DNA of 64,000 nt from Caryophanon tenue (GTDB lineage: Bacteria > Bacillota > Bacilli > Bacillales_A > Planococcaceae), in assembly GCF_001700315.1 (NCBI RefSeq), contig NZ_MASJ01000014.1, positions 47,066-111,065 of the forward strand. Reading direction: 5' to 3'. A program made the translations under genes and the position numbers. This document shows positions 56,960 through 64,000 of the stretch, piece by piece (the first letter of the stretch is position 1; each line of letters opens with the position of its first letter). The notes under the pieces were generated by a model. It was not told the DNA's origin and did not search any database. It was given only the letters and a program-made list of their open reading frames with translations.

Positions 56960-57346
56960 TTATTCTCCTTTTATCGTTTGTGGAATGCCATACCAAACTT
57001 GTGTCACATTCGTTGCATGCTGAACAAGCATTTGATAAAGCCTCCCTGCACAATCTCGCTGAAATCGCTGTGTGGCATCTAACGGCACAACGCCACGCGA
57101 AATATCATTGCCAATAACAATGACGTCATACTTCGTGCACAAAGCTGTTAAAGCATTCATAATGCGGGTCGCCTCTGCCACTTCATCCTGCGCTTGCTGT
57201 ATGCATTGTTCCACATGTCGAATGATGATTGTAGGCGTGTCACTTGTTGTTGGTATAAAACCGGTATGTACTGTATAATCGCCGCTTACTTGTGAAAGTG
57301 CGTAGGCAGTTTTGCCGTTATAGGCACCTCCGAATATGAAATGCAT
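56960..57346 (-). CDS. Short CobU-like kinase/guanylyltransferase paralogue
   Basis: A 128-residue protein with a P-loop at its start (MHFIFGGAYNGKTAYAL). The C-terminal block VVPLDATQRFQRDCAGRLYQ...WYGIPQTIKG is that of the short CobU-like proteins seen in Bacillales. Full CobU is about 180 residues, and this copy lacks the middle GTP-specific part. ATG at 57346 has GGAGGG 7 nt upstream; it overlaps the end of cobC by 61 nt. It may phosphorylate cobinamide or be a non-enzymatic subunit. Confidence 0.65.
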   Translation of the reverse strand: MHFIFGGAYNGKTAYALSQVSGDYTVHTGFIPTTSDTPTIIIRHVEQCIQQAQDEVAEATRIMNALTALCTKYDVIVIGNDISRGVVPLDATQRFQRDCAGRLYQMLVQHATNVTQVWYGIPQTIKGE

Positions 57347-57891
57347 GGTCGTCCCTCCTGCCAATGTTCTAGCCGTTCCCATTCAAATTGGTACACCATT
57401 TGATGTGTCGCGGTCGCTTGTTGAAAATGTGTAGCAACACCACTTTTTACTTGCATAGCCCGAATAACACCACCATGAACAACAAATATATATGGCTGTG
57501 CTTTCGTAATAATGTCATCGAACGCATTATTTACCCGTGCCTCAAAATGCGAAAATGCTTCTCCTTGAGGTGGTGTAACCATATACGGATTGTCAATCCA
57601 AGCACGATACTGCGGGTCTTCTTGTAAATCATCATACGTTTTCATTTCGTATGCGCCAAAATCGATTTCACATAACCCTTCATGTGCGCGGTAGTCAGCA
57701 TTTGGAAAGTACAGTGCCGCCGTTTCGATACAGCGCTGTCGCGTACTACCATAGACAATATGTGGCTTGTGTGAAATCGGTTCCCTCTCAATCGCCACAA
57801 TTGGCTCATCTGTTTTCCCTACATACGCACGGCGTAAATTCCCTGCTGTTTTCTCATGGCGCATCATAGACACAATAACACGGCTAACCAT
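57286..57891 (-). CDS. cobC: Histidine phosphatase CobC-like (alpha-ribazole phosphatase)
   Basis: A 201-residue phosphoglycerate-mutase-fold protein. The catalytic block is SMMRHEKTAGN, with His and a non-canonical Glu for Gly in RHG; later FVVHGGVIRAM holds the second His and EIDFGAYE the acid. It removes the phosphate from alpha-ribazole-5'-phosphate or the final adenosylcobalamin phosphate. ATG at 57891 follows GGAGGTG; the longer frame has no RBS. It overlaps cobS by 28 nt. Confidence 0.8.
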   Translation of the reverse strand: MVSRVIVSMMRHEKTAGNLRRAYVGKTDEPIVAIEREPISHKPHIVYGSTRQRCIETAALYFPNADYRAHEGLCEIDFGAYEMKTYDDLQEDPQYRAWIDNPYMVTPPQGEAFSHFEARVNNAFDDIITKAQPYIFVVHGGVIRAMQVKSGVATHFQQATATHQMVYQFEWERLEHWQEGRPCISYSEVPITAKLPTHFHK

Positions 57892-58610
57892 AATAACACC
57901 TCCGATCCTGTAATATAAGCGCCAACTAAATCTCCTGACACGCCGCCAAAGTTTTTCAAACAAAAACGTTTATACAGTATCGTTATCACGAGAAATACGC
58001 TGATCATCGCAACGAAGATGAGTTCGTACAACGCGGTAGCAATGATTGTGATGCCGAAAATGACGCATGTCGTAATGGTCAGTACTCGTTTGTTGACGAG
58101 CGTGCGGAAAAATGCCGCAATGCCCGTCTCTTTCGCGAGTGGTATATAGGCAAAGCAATATACGGCTCCGATACGTGCAAGTACAGGCACAACAACTAAC
58201 ATCATATAGTGATTCGCTAACACTAGCTCATAAATAATCGCAAACTGTGCGAGTACAAGCGCGACTAAGCTCATCGCCCCAAAAGCACCAACACGTGGAT
58301 CATCTAATATTTCAACACGTCGGGCAACATCACGATAAGAGAAAAATGCGTCGCTCATATCGACCCAGCCGTCTATATGCAAGCCACCTGTATAAAAAGC
58401 ATGGAGCAATATAAAGAAAATCGCCACAAATACCGGACTAAATGTTGTATGTCCCATCGCTACGATATAGAGCGCATCTAAAATACCAATAAATAAACCG
58501 ATGATTGGTAATAAGCTATACATAGCTGTCGCATTATGCACATGTAAATCGATTTGCTTTTGAATCGGTAGCACTGTAAAAAACTGTAGCGCTAACAAAA
58601 ATCCTTGCAT
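57864..58610 (-). CDS. cobS: Adenosylcobinamide-GDP ribazoletransferase CobS
   Basis: A 248-residue membrane enzyme that joins alpha-ribazole (phosphate) to adenosylcobinamide-GDP, giving B12. Motifs: GFLLALQFFTVLPI at the start, TGGLHIDGWVDMSDAFFSYRD near residue 68 (the metal-binding Asp region), ILDDPRVGAFG, and FGGVSGDLVGAYITGSEVL near 220. ATG at 58610 follows GGAGCG; it overlaps the cobU end by 19 nt. Confidence 0.95.
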   Translation of the reverse strand: MQGFLLALQFFTVLPIQKQIDLHVHNATAMYSLLPIIGLFIGILDALYIVAMGHTTFSPVFVAIFFILLHAFYTGGLHIDGWVDMSDAFFSYRDVARRVEILDDPRVGAFGAMSLVALVLAQFAIIYELVLANHYMMLVVVPVLARIGAVYCFAYIPLAKETGIAAFFRTLVNKRVLTITTCVIFGITIIATALYELIFVAMISVFLVITILYKRFCLKNFGGVSGDLVGAYITGSEVLLWLAVLLCL

Positions 58611-59125
58611 GTCGGCGCTCCTTTCCATTGATGAATATGTCCAAAAGTACAAGCATACGCCGCATCACTTTCTTGCACGAGCCATTGATGAAGTTTCCCT
58701 AAAATTTGTCGATATTGTTCCGTTTCAGCATATTTAGAAGGCACTTCATGCAAAAGCTCATTTGAAACAATAATCAACGTTTCTTTTTTATGTAGGCAAA
58801 GCTTTTTAAACTGTTCAATATAATCATGCCATGTTGTTGGATATTTATATAAAATATTGCTCACCCATGTCGTCACACATTCCAATAAAATGATGCCGTC
58901 CACATCATATAACGGCTGTAAATGATACGGCACTTCGATTGTTTGCCATTGATGCGTTGCACGATCATACTGATGCCGCTGTATACGTTGCTGCATCTCT
59001 TCATCAAACGCCACGGCCGTTGCCGCATAAATTAATGGCTGCTGGTAGCGCTCTGCTAACGACTGCGCACATGTTTCTGCAAAAGCACTTTTGCCGCTAC
59101 GTACACCTCCGCTAATAAAAATCAC
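58592..59125 (-). CDS. cobU: Adenosylcobinamide kinase/guanylyltransferase CobU
   Basis: A 177-residue bifunctional enzyme: P-loop GGVRSGKSAFAE near residue 6, YAATAVAFDEEMQQRIQRHQYDR (guanylyl-His block), LECVTTWVSNILY and VSNELLHEVP. It phosphorylates adenosylcobinamide and transfers GMP. The GTG start at 59125 has GGAGGG 5 nt upstream. It is the first gene of a six-gene operon in which all borders overlap or nearly touch. No cobalamin riboswitch precedes it. Confidence 0.93.
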   Translation of the reverse strand: MIFISGGVRSGKSAFAETCAQSLAERYQQPLIYAATAVAFDEEMQQRIQRHQYDRATHQWQTIEVPYHLQPLYDVDGIILLECVTTWVSNILYKYPTTWHDYIEQFKKLCLHKKETLIIVSNELLHEVPSKYAETEQYRQILGKLHQWLVQESDAAYACTFGHIHQWKGAPTCKDFC

Positions 59126-59199
59126 ATCATCCCTCCTTTATCCTTGTAAATTTTATCACACTTTCTAGCATTTGTTGGGACAACTCACGTGACAAATGA

Positions 59200-59248
59200 A
59201 TAAGCTGCATAAAATTCAGTATTTTCCAAATTTCATGCAGCTTATTAG
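59200..59248 (-). terminator. Long stem after the small membrane gene
   Basis: On the minus strand AATAAGCTGCAT pairs with ATGCAGCTTATT, with further pairs inside. The following T-tract is weak (CATTTG). It closes the 59308-59472 gene or separates it from cobU. Confidence 0.5.
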
Positions 59249-59307
59249 TCATATATGAAGTTGTGTCGTGCATTCATGCGCGGTGTACGTCCTCCGTAAT
59301 CAATGAT

Positions 59308-59472
59308 TTATGGTCGTTGTTGAAACTTTCGCTCGGACACTCGCCCATGTTGTAAATGTGCATGTGAAACTTTCACATAAGAGCGCTTTTCTGGATGTAA
59401 AATAAATAATAAAAACGCGGTAATACCAATCAGTACAACAAATGCAATTATCGCATACATACTAAACAACAT
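59308..59472 (-). CDS. 54-residue single-pass membrane protein
   Basis: A frame below the usual length cutoff encodes 54 residues: MLFSMYAIIAF, a membrane helix (about 5-26), then a basic tail with KRSYVKVSHAHLQH and ending KFQQRP. AGGGGGTGG is 6 nt before the ATG, a strong RBS. N-terminal anchor plus basic, His-rich cytosolic tail; I know no family. It lies just upstream of the cobalamin operon on the same strand, and a stem after it suggests its own transcript. Confidence 0.6.
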   Translation of the reverse strand: MLFSMYAIIAFVVLIGITAFLLFILHPEKRSYVKVSHAHLQHGRVSERKFQQRP

Positions 59473-59602
59473 GCTTGCCACCCCCTTTTTCTAGTCGATA
59501 TTTTAGCCTGTTATGATACAGTTGCTAAAGTATATATATACCCATCCATATATTTTATAAACAAAAGCACATTTTCCATATACTTTACGTAATTTTTGCC
59601 AA

Positions 59603-59643
59603 TAAAAAAGAGCATGTCCTAGAATAACTCTCGGACATGCCCG
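59603..59643 (-). terminator. Terminator of the acyltransferase operon
   Basis: On the minus strand GGGCATGTCC pairs with GGACATGCTC, followed by TTTTTT. Confidence 0.8.
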
Positions 59644-60285
59644 TTATAAAATATTATGATAGTGTGCCGTGTGCTCATAAATTGCATCGCGGCGTGTACG
59701 TTGTAATTGTTGCTGGCAAATACGCTCAAGTGTTGCAACTGTATAGTAATTGCCACTTTCCCAATCGCTATATAATGGCTCTCCTAATGTCACCCAAATT
59801 TCGCCTCTCTTTGCATCACGTTGTGTGTAATACAATGTAACCGGCACAATCGGTATATCTCGACATAATCGCGTTAATACTTCAATTGATGGTACAAGTT
59901 GAACTGGGCGTTCTTGGTGCATTAATTGCGTCGTTGGAAACAGGGCGACTGAATGTCCTTCTGTCAGTAATAAATCTGCATATTGATACGCATGTAGCGC
60001 CTCATCCACGTCGGTTAAATTTGCGCGATACACATCGCTTTCCGTTAAAATCGATGCATCATGAAGACATGTTTCATCGACTAACAGATGAAGTGCAGGC
60101 AAACAATGCTGCTTTTGCAACATCAGTAACACAGCCGCATCCCAATAATTTGTATGATGCACAAGAAAAATTGCCTCGCTTGGCATATAACTAGAACGCA
60201 CATACAATTTCTCAAATTGCTGTGTTAGTGCCTGCCTTTTTTTCAGTCGAAATACCGGCCATTTATGATTGTTTTTCTCGCCCAT
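59644..60285 (-). CDS. PlsC-like 1-acyltransferase
   Basis: A 213-residue membrane-associated acyltransferase: the HxxxxD motif is HHTNYWDAAVLL (about residues 43-54), and the second block FPTTQLMHQERPVQL replaces FPEGTRS-like sequence. Missing Glu-Gly there is unusual and may change the acceptor. ATG at 60285 follows AAAGGGG; it lies in the end of the next gene upstream (60263), so translation is coupled. Acyltransferases paired with a membrane enzyme also occur in carotenoid operons; that is one reading here. Confidence 0.7.
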   Translation of the reverse strand: MGEKNNHKWPVFRLKKRQALTQQFEKLYVRSSYMPSEAIFLVHHTNYWDAAVLLMLQKQHCLPALHLLVDETCLHDASILTESDVYRANLTDVDEALHAYQYADLLLTEGHSVALFPTTQLMHQERPVQLVPSIEVLTRLCRDIPIVPVTLYYTQRDAKRGEIWVTLGEPLYSDWESGNYYTVATLERICQQQLQRTRRDAIYEHTAHYHNIL

Positions 60286-61006
60286 ATGTACTCCCCTTTC
60301 CAACAAGCACCATCACGATTAGCAATAACGTACTCATTATAACTTCTTGAAATAAACTATGTAACAATGCCCAAAATACAAACATGCCCCATAACGCATA
60401 ATAGACAAATTGTAATTTTAGCGTCCATTTATGAACATTCGCAAACCCTGCATATTGTAAAAACACCTGTATACATAATACCCCAATTAACACCGCACTA
60501 ACATAAATAAGCCATGTGCTCATCTGCAGCTGTTGCGCCCAAAATTGTAACGTGACCCCAACTGGCTGGACGATAATAACGAGTACAATCGTTAAACACG
60601 TTGCCATAACCGGTTTTATAAACGTTGGTAGCTGCCAAAGCTGAACGACTGCATGTGTCGCTGCTATCGTTAGTAGCACCATTCCGATAAACATGACCGG
60701 AACACCTTCTACAACGAATGTCCATTTCTCAGAAAACGTAAAGCTGCCAATATAGCCATTTAACGTAATGAATATGTAGAACATCATATAACTTATCCCT
60801 GCAATTGCTGCTGTGACGACACAACCAATAACACTACCGAATGTTTTTTGCATATAGCGTAGTGCCAAAAGTGCTGCTACACTGAAGAACACATCATATG
60901 CCCATGTCACACGCGCCGGTAACAAATGAAAAGCAACAACAACAAGACCGATTAAATACCAAATGAAAAAGAAACGATACAGCCATTCTTCCATAAGCTT
61001 TAGCAT
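60263..61006 (-). CDS. Seven-helix membrane protein, possibly carotenoid-related (CruF/DUF422-like)
   Basis: A 247-residue protein with about seven hydrophobic helices. The pattern GYIGSFTFSEKW...VEGVPVMFIGMVLL and VIIVQPVGVTLQFWAQ resembles the DUF422 family (gVPl and dPv...W motifs), some members of which hydrate or modify carotenoid ends. This is a weak similarity. It overlaps the PlsC-like gene by 23 nt, and acyltransferase plus DUF422 would suit the acylated carotenoids of some Planococcaceae. No crt gene is in the window. AGAGG lies 12 nt before the ATG. Confidence 0.5.
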   Translation of the reverse strand: MLKLMEEWLYRFFFIWYLIGLVVVAFHLLPARVTWAYDVFFSVAALLALRYMQKTFGSVIGCVVTAAIAGISYMMFYIFITLNGYIGSFTFSEKWTFVVEGVPVMFIGMVLLTIAATHAVVQLWQLPTFIKPVMATCLTIVLVIIVQPVGVTLQFWAQQLQMSTWLIYVSAVLIGVLCIQVFLQYAGFANVHKWTLKLQFVYYALWGMFVFWALLHSLFQEVIMSTLLLIVMVLVGKGSTYGREKQS

Positions 61007-61077
61007 AAAACAAACAACCTCTTTTCTATGATCTCTCTAAAAGGTAGAACGCTCATTTCTAAACAAATGATTGCGTA

Positions 61078-61109
61078 AGAAAGTGCCCTGACATCATATG
61101 CAGGACACC
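61078..61109 (-). terminator. Terminator of the 61120-61827 gene
   Basis: On the minus strand GTGTCCTG pairs with CAGGGCAC, followed by TTTCTT. Confidence 0.6.
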
Positions 61110-61119
61110 TTATGATTGC

Positions 61120-61827
61120 TTAATGTAAATGTGCTGGTGGCTCATCTTCAATCGATGTAATCGGCACCGAGACAAGCTTTAACATTTGGTGTTGAATTTC
61201 TGCAGTTGTATACTCTTTTTGAAAACCACGCTTCGCTTCAAATATCAGTAACATAAGCTCTTCACCTTTTAAAAAACGTGAAAACTGCGAAACGTACTGC
61301 TCCACAAATGAAAAGATTTGCCCATGTAAGCCATCGCTATCTTCACTGCTGCAACGCACAAGCATATTATCACCGTCTCGCATAAAACAAATAAGCGGCA
61401 CATCACTATTCATAATCGTATAAATCGTACGCTCCTGTTGCTGATTGTCTTGTTGTAGCTGTTCTTCCATATACGGCATAATGCCTGTAAACGCATAGTA
61501 AAAGTACGCGACATCTAAAATCGCCTCTAGCAAATATTCCGCATATTCTAAATCGACCTCTAAACGAAATTGAAAGCTTAGCCCGACATAATTCGCCAGT
61601 TTTTTCGTGAGTGCTTCTAATGCAACTAAATCGATGTTGTCCGAAAATTTTTCTGTAACTGTTAGCGGCTCGTAGCGGGATGTTTTAAACTGATGTGTTC
61701 CTTTCACAATCAAATAGCTTTGAAAAAGTACGCTCACTTCCGTTTCCCACGTACCTTCCTCTGCACCCGGACCAATAATCGTTTCAAATACTTCTAACTC
61801 ATCAATCTTCACAATTGGAAATTGCAT
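61120..61827 (-). CDS. Hypothetical protein
   Basis: A 235-residue soluble protein, MQFPIVKIDELEVFETIIG..., acidic, with mixed beta and helix and no signal peptide. The region about 30-100 has strand-like patterns (SYLIVKGTHQFKTSRY, SFQFRLEVDLEYAEYL). The C-terminal end reads TTAEIQHQMLKLVSVPITSIEDEPPAHLH. I do not recognise the family. ATG at 61827 follows GGAAGTGAGG; a GTG at 61836 is possible but too close to the RBS. Confidence 0.6.
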   Translation of the reverse strand: MQFPIVKIDELEVFETIIGPGAEEGTWETEVSVLFQSYLIVKGTHQFKTSRYEPLTVTEKFSDNIDLVALEALTKKLANYVGLSFQFRLEVDLEYAEYLLEAILDVAYFYYAFTGIMPYMEEQLQQDNQQQERTIYTIMNSDVPLICFMRDGDNMLVRCSSEDSDGLHGQIFSFVEQYVSQFSRFLKGEELMLLIFEAKRGFQKEYTTAEIQHQMLKLVSVPITSIEDEPPAHLH

Positions 61828-61926
61828 AACCCTCACTTCCTTTCGTCGATTTGTATTGTCGTTACAATCGAAATCGCTGCCTAGCTTTATCGTAACATAT
61901 TCACTAATTCCTATCGACTTTGCGCC

Positions 61927-62979
61927 TTAGTTGCCGAAAAATTCCATATCTAAAACGCCTCGGCGATAAAACTCTTGTTGAATCGCACTTCCTGCTTCGG
62001 TTAATAGCGCCACAAGACGTTGTTGGTGCACCTCAACACTTTCCTCTTGTTTATACCATAGTTCGGCTGGCTCTACCGCATGTAAAGGACCTACACTCAC
62101 TAGCTCTGTTTTCACCGTTTGTACACCATGTAGGCGACAAAGCTTCGCGAAATTACGTAAATTCATACGCGTTAGTACGACTTGCCCTTTCATCGCATTG
62201 GCAATTTTACGTAAAAATGCACCTAATTCTTCATCGCGCTGCACCGTATATACATTCTCAATATACGTTTCACCGTCTTTTTTCGTCTTTTCGACTTCAT
62301 TTACTGTAAACGTCAGCTCTTTCACCATGCTTTCAACATTGGAAATCACGACACCCTCTTTATGCAAATGCCCTTCAACAAATGTCACTTCCGCATAAAA
62401 ATGTGTTTCTTGTTTGATATACACTGTAAATACCCCAACAAAACGTTGTGTACGCTGACTATCAATTATTTTCTCGCCATTGCTGGCAACAAAAATTTTC
62501 ATCAACGATTCGGCATCTGCTAACGCACGGTGCGCCAGACTTGCTTGTTGCTCATGTGTTTCTAATAATTTCGCTAAACTTGGCTGGTCTCGCATATTTT
62601 CAGCAATCATATACTTTTGCTGATAGTCAATAAGCGGATAAATGCATGCTGGGTCAATATTATTATCTGCACATTCATCTTCTAACATTTTGCGATCTAA
62701 ATTCCCGTACGTCACTAGATGATAGTCTTTGCCACACCATGCAAAGAAACGCTGTAAACCATGAATAATCAACGGTGCTTCTTGTACTTCTTCAGATGTA
62801 ATTCCTGTAAGTGCCTCAATTCCATAACTTAATCGTTTAAAATAGTACGGCTTTACAAGTTGCGTAAACTTTTCTGTCGTGCCATCTGGTCGTAGCTTGA
62901 CCGCACCAATTTCAATAATATGATGCCTACCACGCAAACTCGTTGCCTCAAGGTCAACGAAAATATATGTATTCCTCAT
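61927..62979 (-). CDS. DnaQ-type 3'-5' exonuclease (KapD-like)
   Basis: A 350-residue DEDDh exonuclease. The N-terminal domain holds FVDLEAT near residue 5 (first two acids), NLDRKMLED (third acid) and HRALADAESL (His and fourth acid). About 160 residues follow that I cannot assign, ending REFYRRGVLDMEFFGN-like. Bacillus KapD is shorter, so the C-terminal half is an extension. ATG at 62979 follows CAGGTG; the ATG at 63003 sits 2 nt from its own GAGG. It may trim RNA or DNA; target unknown. Confidence 0.8.
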   Translation of the reverse strand: MRNTYIFVDLEATSLRGRHHIIEIGAVKLRPDGTTEKFTQLVKPYYFKRLSYGIEALTGITSEEVQEAPLIIHGLQRFFAWCGKDYHLVTYGNLDRKMLEDECADNNIDPACIYPLIDYQQKYMIAENMRDQPSLAKLLETHEQQASLAHRALADAESLMKIFVASNGEKIIDSQRTQRFVGVFTVYIKQETHFYAEVTFVEGHLHKEGVVISNVESMVKELTFTVNEVEKTKKDGETYIENVYTVQRDEELGAFLRKIANAMKGQVVLTRMNLRNFAKLCRLHGVQTVKTELVSVGPLHAVEPAELWYKQEESVEVHQQRLVALLTEAGSAIQQEFYRRGVLDMEFFGN

Positions 62980-63053
62980 TTGCCGCACCTGCTTTTTTGT
63001 CATTTCCTCTTATTATAAAACAAATAAAAGAGCGGTGCTACCTTCATAGACGA

Positions 63054-63094
63054 CAAAAGCCATTTCCCTGTTCAAAAACAGTGTGAAATGGCTT
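63054..63094 (-). terminator. Terminator of the 63093-63722 gene
   Basis: On the minus strand AAGCCATTT pairs with AAATGGCTT, followed by TTG. The T-run is short. Confidence 0.55.
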
Positions 63095-63722
63095 ACTCCC
63101 AATAATGCGCCAAACTTCGACGAATTTGTTCATGGTATTGTTTAAAATAAGGATTTTTCTGATACAGTTGTAAAAACTGCTGAATGCTCGTGCGGTCAAA
63201 ACAATATGTAAAACGTGATATATAAAAATCATTTAACGTACAAAGACGTTTAAACACAAGCGAGAATAAGGGAGACGGTGTTTGCTCTGCTTCTAAACAG
63301 GCCGCTAGTAAACTTGGCATAAAGAACATAAACGCTCTTGGTGACAATTCCTCATACGCTGAAGATAATAACACTTCTGTTGGACATTCTAAGTTCGTAC
63401 GATACGTAAGCAATGTCGTTAAATGCTCATACTGTTCACTTTGCTCTGCAACAATTGTCGTCGGCAACATCGAAATTTTCTTCTCACTTTGTTGTAGCTG
63501 CTCTTGTAACTGGTCTCGTTCACGTAACCATTCTAGCCCGTTCGTTAAACCGACCAATTTTGCTTGCGCTGTTTGTGGCTGTTGTCGTAACACTTCAGCA
63601 ATTTGTTTACGCTGCGCGCGGTTATATGTTGAAAGCTTTGTAAATTGCACAGGAAATGGAGAGTCTTTAGGCTTTTCCAATAGTTTCATTAATACGTGCT
63701 CAAGCTGTCTCGCTTCTATCAT
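63093..63722 (-). CDS. Hypothetical protein
   Basis: A 209-residue soluble, mostly helical protein: MIEARQLEHVLMKLLEK, a Gln/Glu-rich helix RERDQLQEQLQQSEKK (about 68-83), and a Cys-containing C-terminal half (FSLVFKRLCTLNDFYISRFTYCFDRT). I do not recognise the family. GAGGTG is 7 nt before the ATG. The bases from 63723 to 64000 hold nothing I can support. Confidence 0.6.
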   Translation of the reverse strand: MIEARQLEHVLMKLLEKPKDSPFPVQFTKLSTYNRAQRKQIAEVLRQQPQTAQAKLVGLTNGLEWLRERDQLQEQLQQSEKKISMLPTTIVAEQSEQYEHLTTLLTYRTNLECPTEVLLSSAYEELSPRAFMFFMPSLLAACLEAEQTPSPLFSLVFKRLCTLNDFYISRFTYCFDRTSIQQFLQLYQKNPYFKQYHEQIRRSLAHYWE

Positions 63723-64000
63723 TGTACTTCACCTCGATTATCATTATTTTCATTCTCGCACAAACATCTGCAAACGTGACGACCTATTTCACAAATGAAT
63801 CATTAGATATAAAAATAACTATCTCTACACATCGAAAGTTACATACCATAAACTTACATATACGCCATTTAGACTTTCTATCTAGTGCGTTTATTCACCC
63901 TAAATATGGATATGGACGTATCCATTTGTTTTTTATACCGTTTTTTGACATAACTTAGTAAGCCCGTAATCAAATAACGCATATATTCAGGCAGGCACCT

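Noticed and set aside
1..64000. CRISPR array, prophage or toxin-antitoxin pair
   Set aside because: No evenly spaced repeats, phage genes or typical two-gene toxin modules were found anywhere in the window.

Overview
The window is a chromosomal segment of a low-GC Gram-positive bacterium of the Bacillales. The best guess is the Planococcaceae/Caryophanaceae (Lysinibacillus, Kurthia, Solibacillus, Caryophanon and relatives). Reasons are strong GGAGG-type ribosome sites, frequent TTG/GTG starts, T-box and S-box regulation, the Bacillus-type block parC-parE-plsY-yneR-like, a meso-diaminopimelate dehydrogenase typical of the Lysinibacillus side of the order, and a ydaJKL-like remnant. This rests on gene content only. 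No rRNA, tRNA, CRISPR array, prophage or transposase gene was seen.

Layout. 1-5 kb: two genes under separate cobalamin riboswitches, a secreted DUF4430 protein (cut by the window edge) and B12-independent methionine synthase metE. 5-12.7 kb: a large UvrD-type helicase, a luciferase-like flavoprotein and a compact operon of GTP cyclohydrolase II, RibD and a HAD nucleotidase. 12.9-19.2 kb: a cyclic-di-GMP district with a TPR-GGDEF protein, a decayed ydaJKL-like operon (frameshifted ydaJ, intact degenerate-GGDEF receptor, shortened ydaL), a HlyIII protein, a 34-residue acidic peptide and a second ydaK-like receptor. 19.2-36 kb: T-box controlled leuA, a UvrA paralogue, an ATP-grasp ligase, ddh, several single genes and a PAS-GGDEF protein. 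36-46 kb: an OYE/DsbA-like pair, topoisomerase IV, plsY, uppP, S-box controlled metA and a thioesterase. 46-55.7 kb: an EcsAB-like transporter, a berberine-bridge-type flavoprotein, a GIY-YIG protein, a secreted transglutaminase-like protein, the pantothenate transporter pair and a TPR protein with a ruined GGDEF domain. 55.8-59.1 kb: a six-gene cobalamin salvage operon (cobU, cobS, cobC, a second cobU-like gene, cblT, cblS). 59.3-63.7 kb: small membrane and acyltransferase genes, an exonuclease and unknown genes.

How it fits together. Three systems connect distant parts of the window. (1) Cobalamin: the salvage operon can finish B12 from cobinamide and alpha-ribazole, while riboswitches would shut off metE and the DUF4430 protein when B12 is present. 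This implies a B12-dependent methionine synthase elsewhere. (2) Cyclic-di-GMP: two plausible cyclases, two receptors with a degenerate active site but a kept I-site, and one fully degenerate paralogue. (3) A family of intergenic palindromic repeats with imperfect terminal inverted repeats is scattered downstream of unrelated genes and looks like a non-autonomous mobile element that doubles as a terminator.

Starts were moved from the longest possible ORF where a ribosome site clearly favours an internal start. All family assignments are by eye, without database searches.
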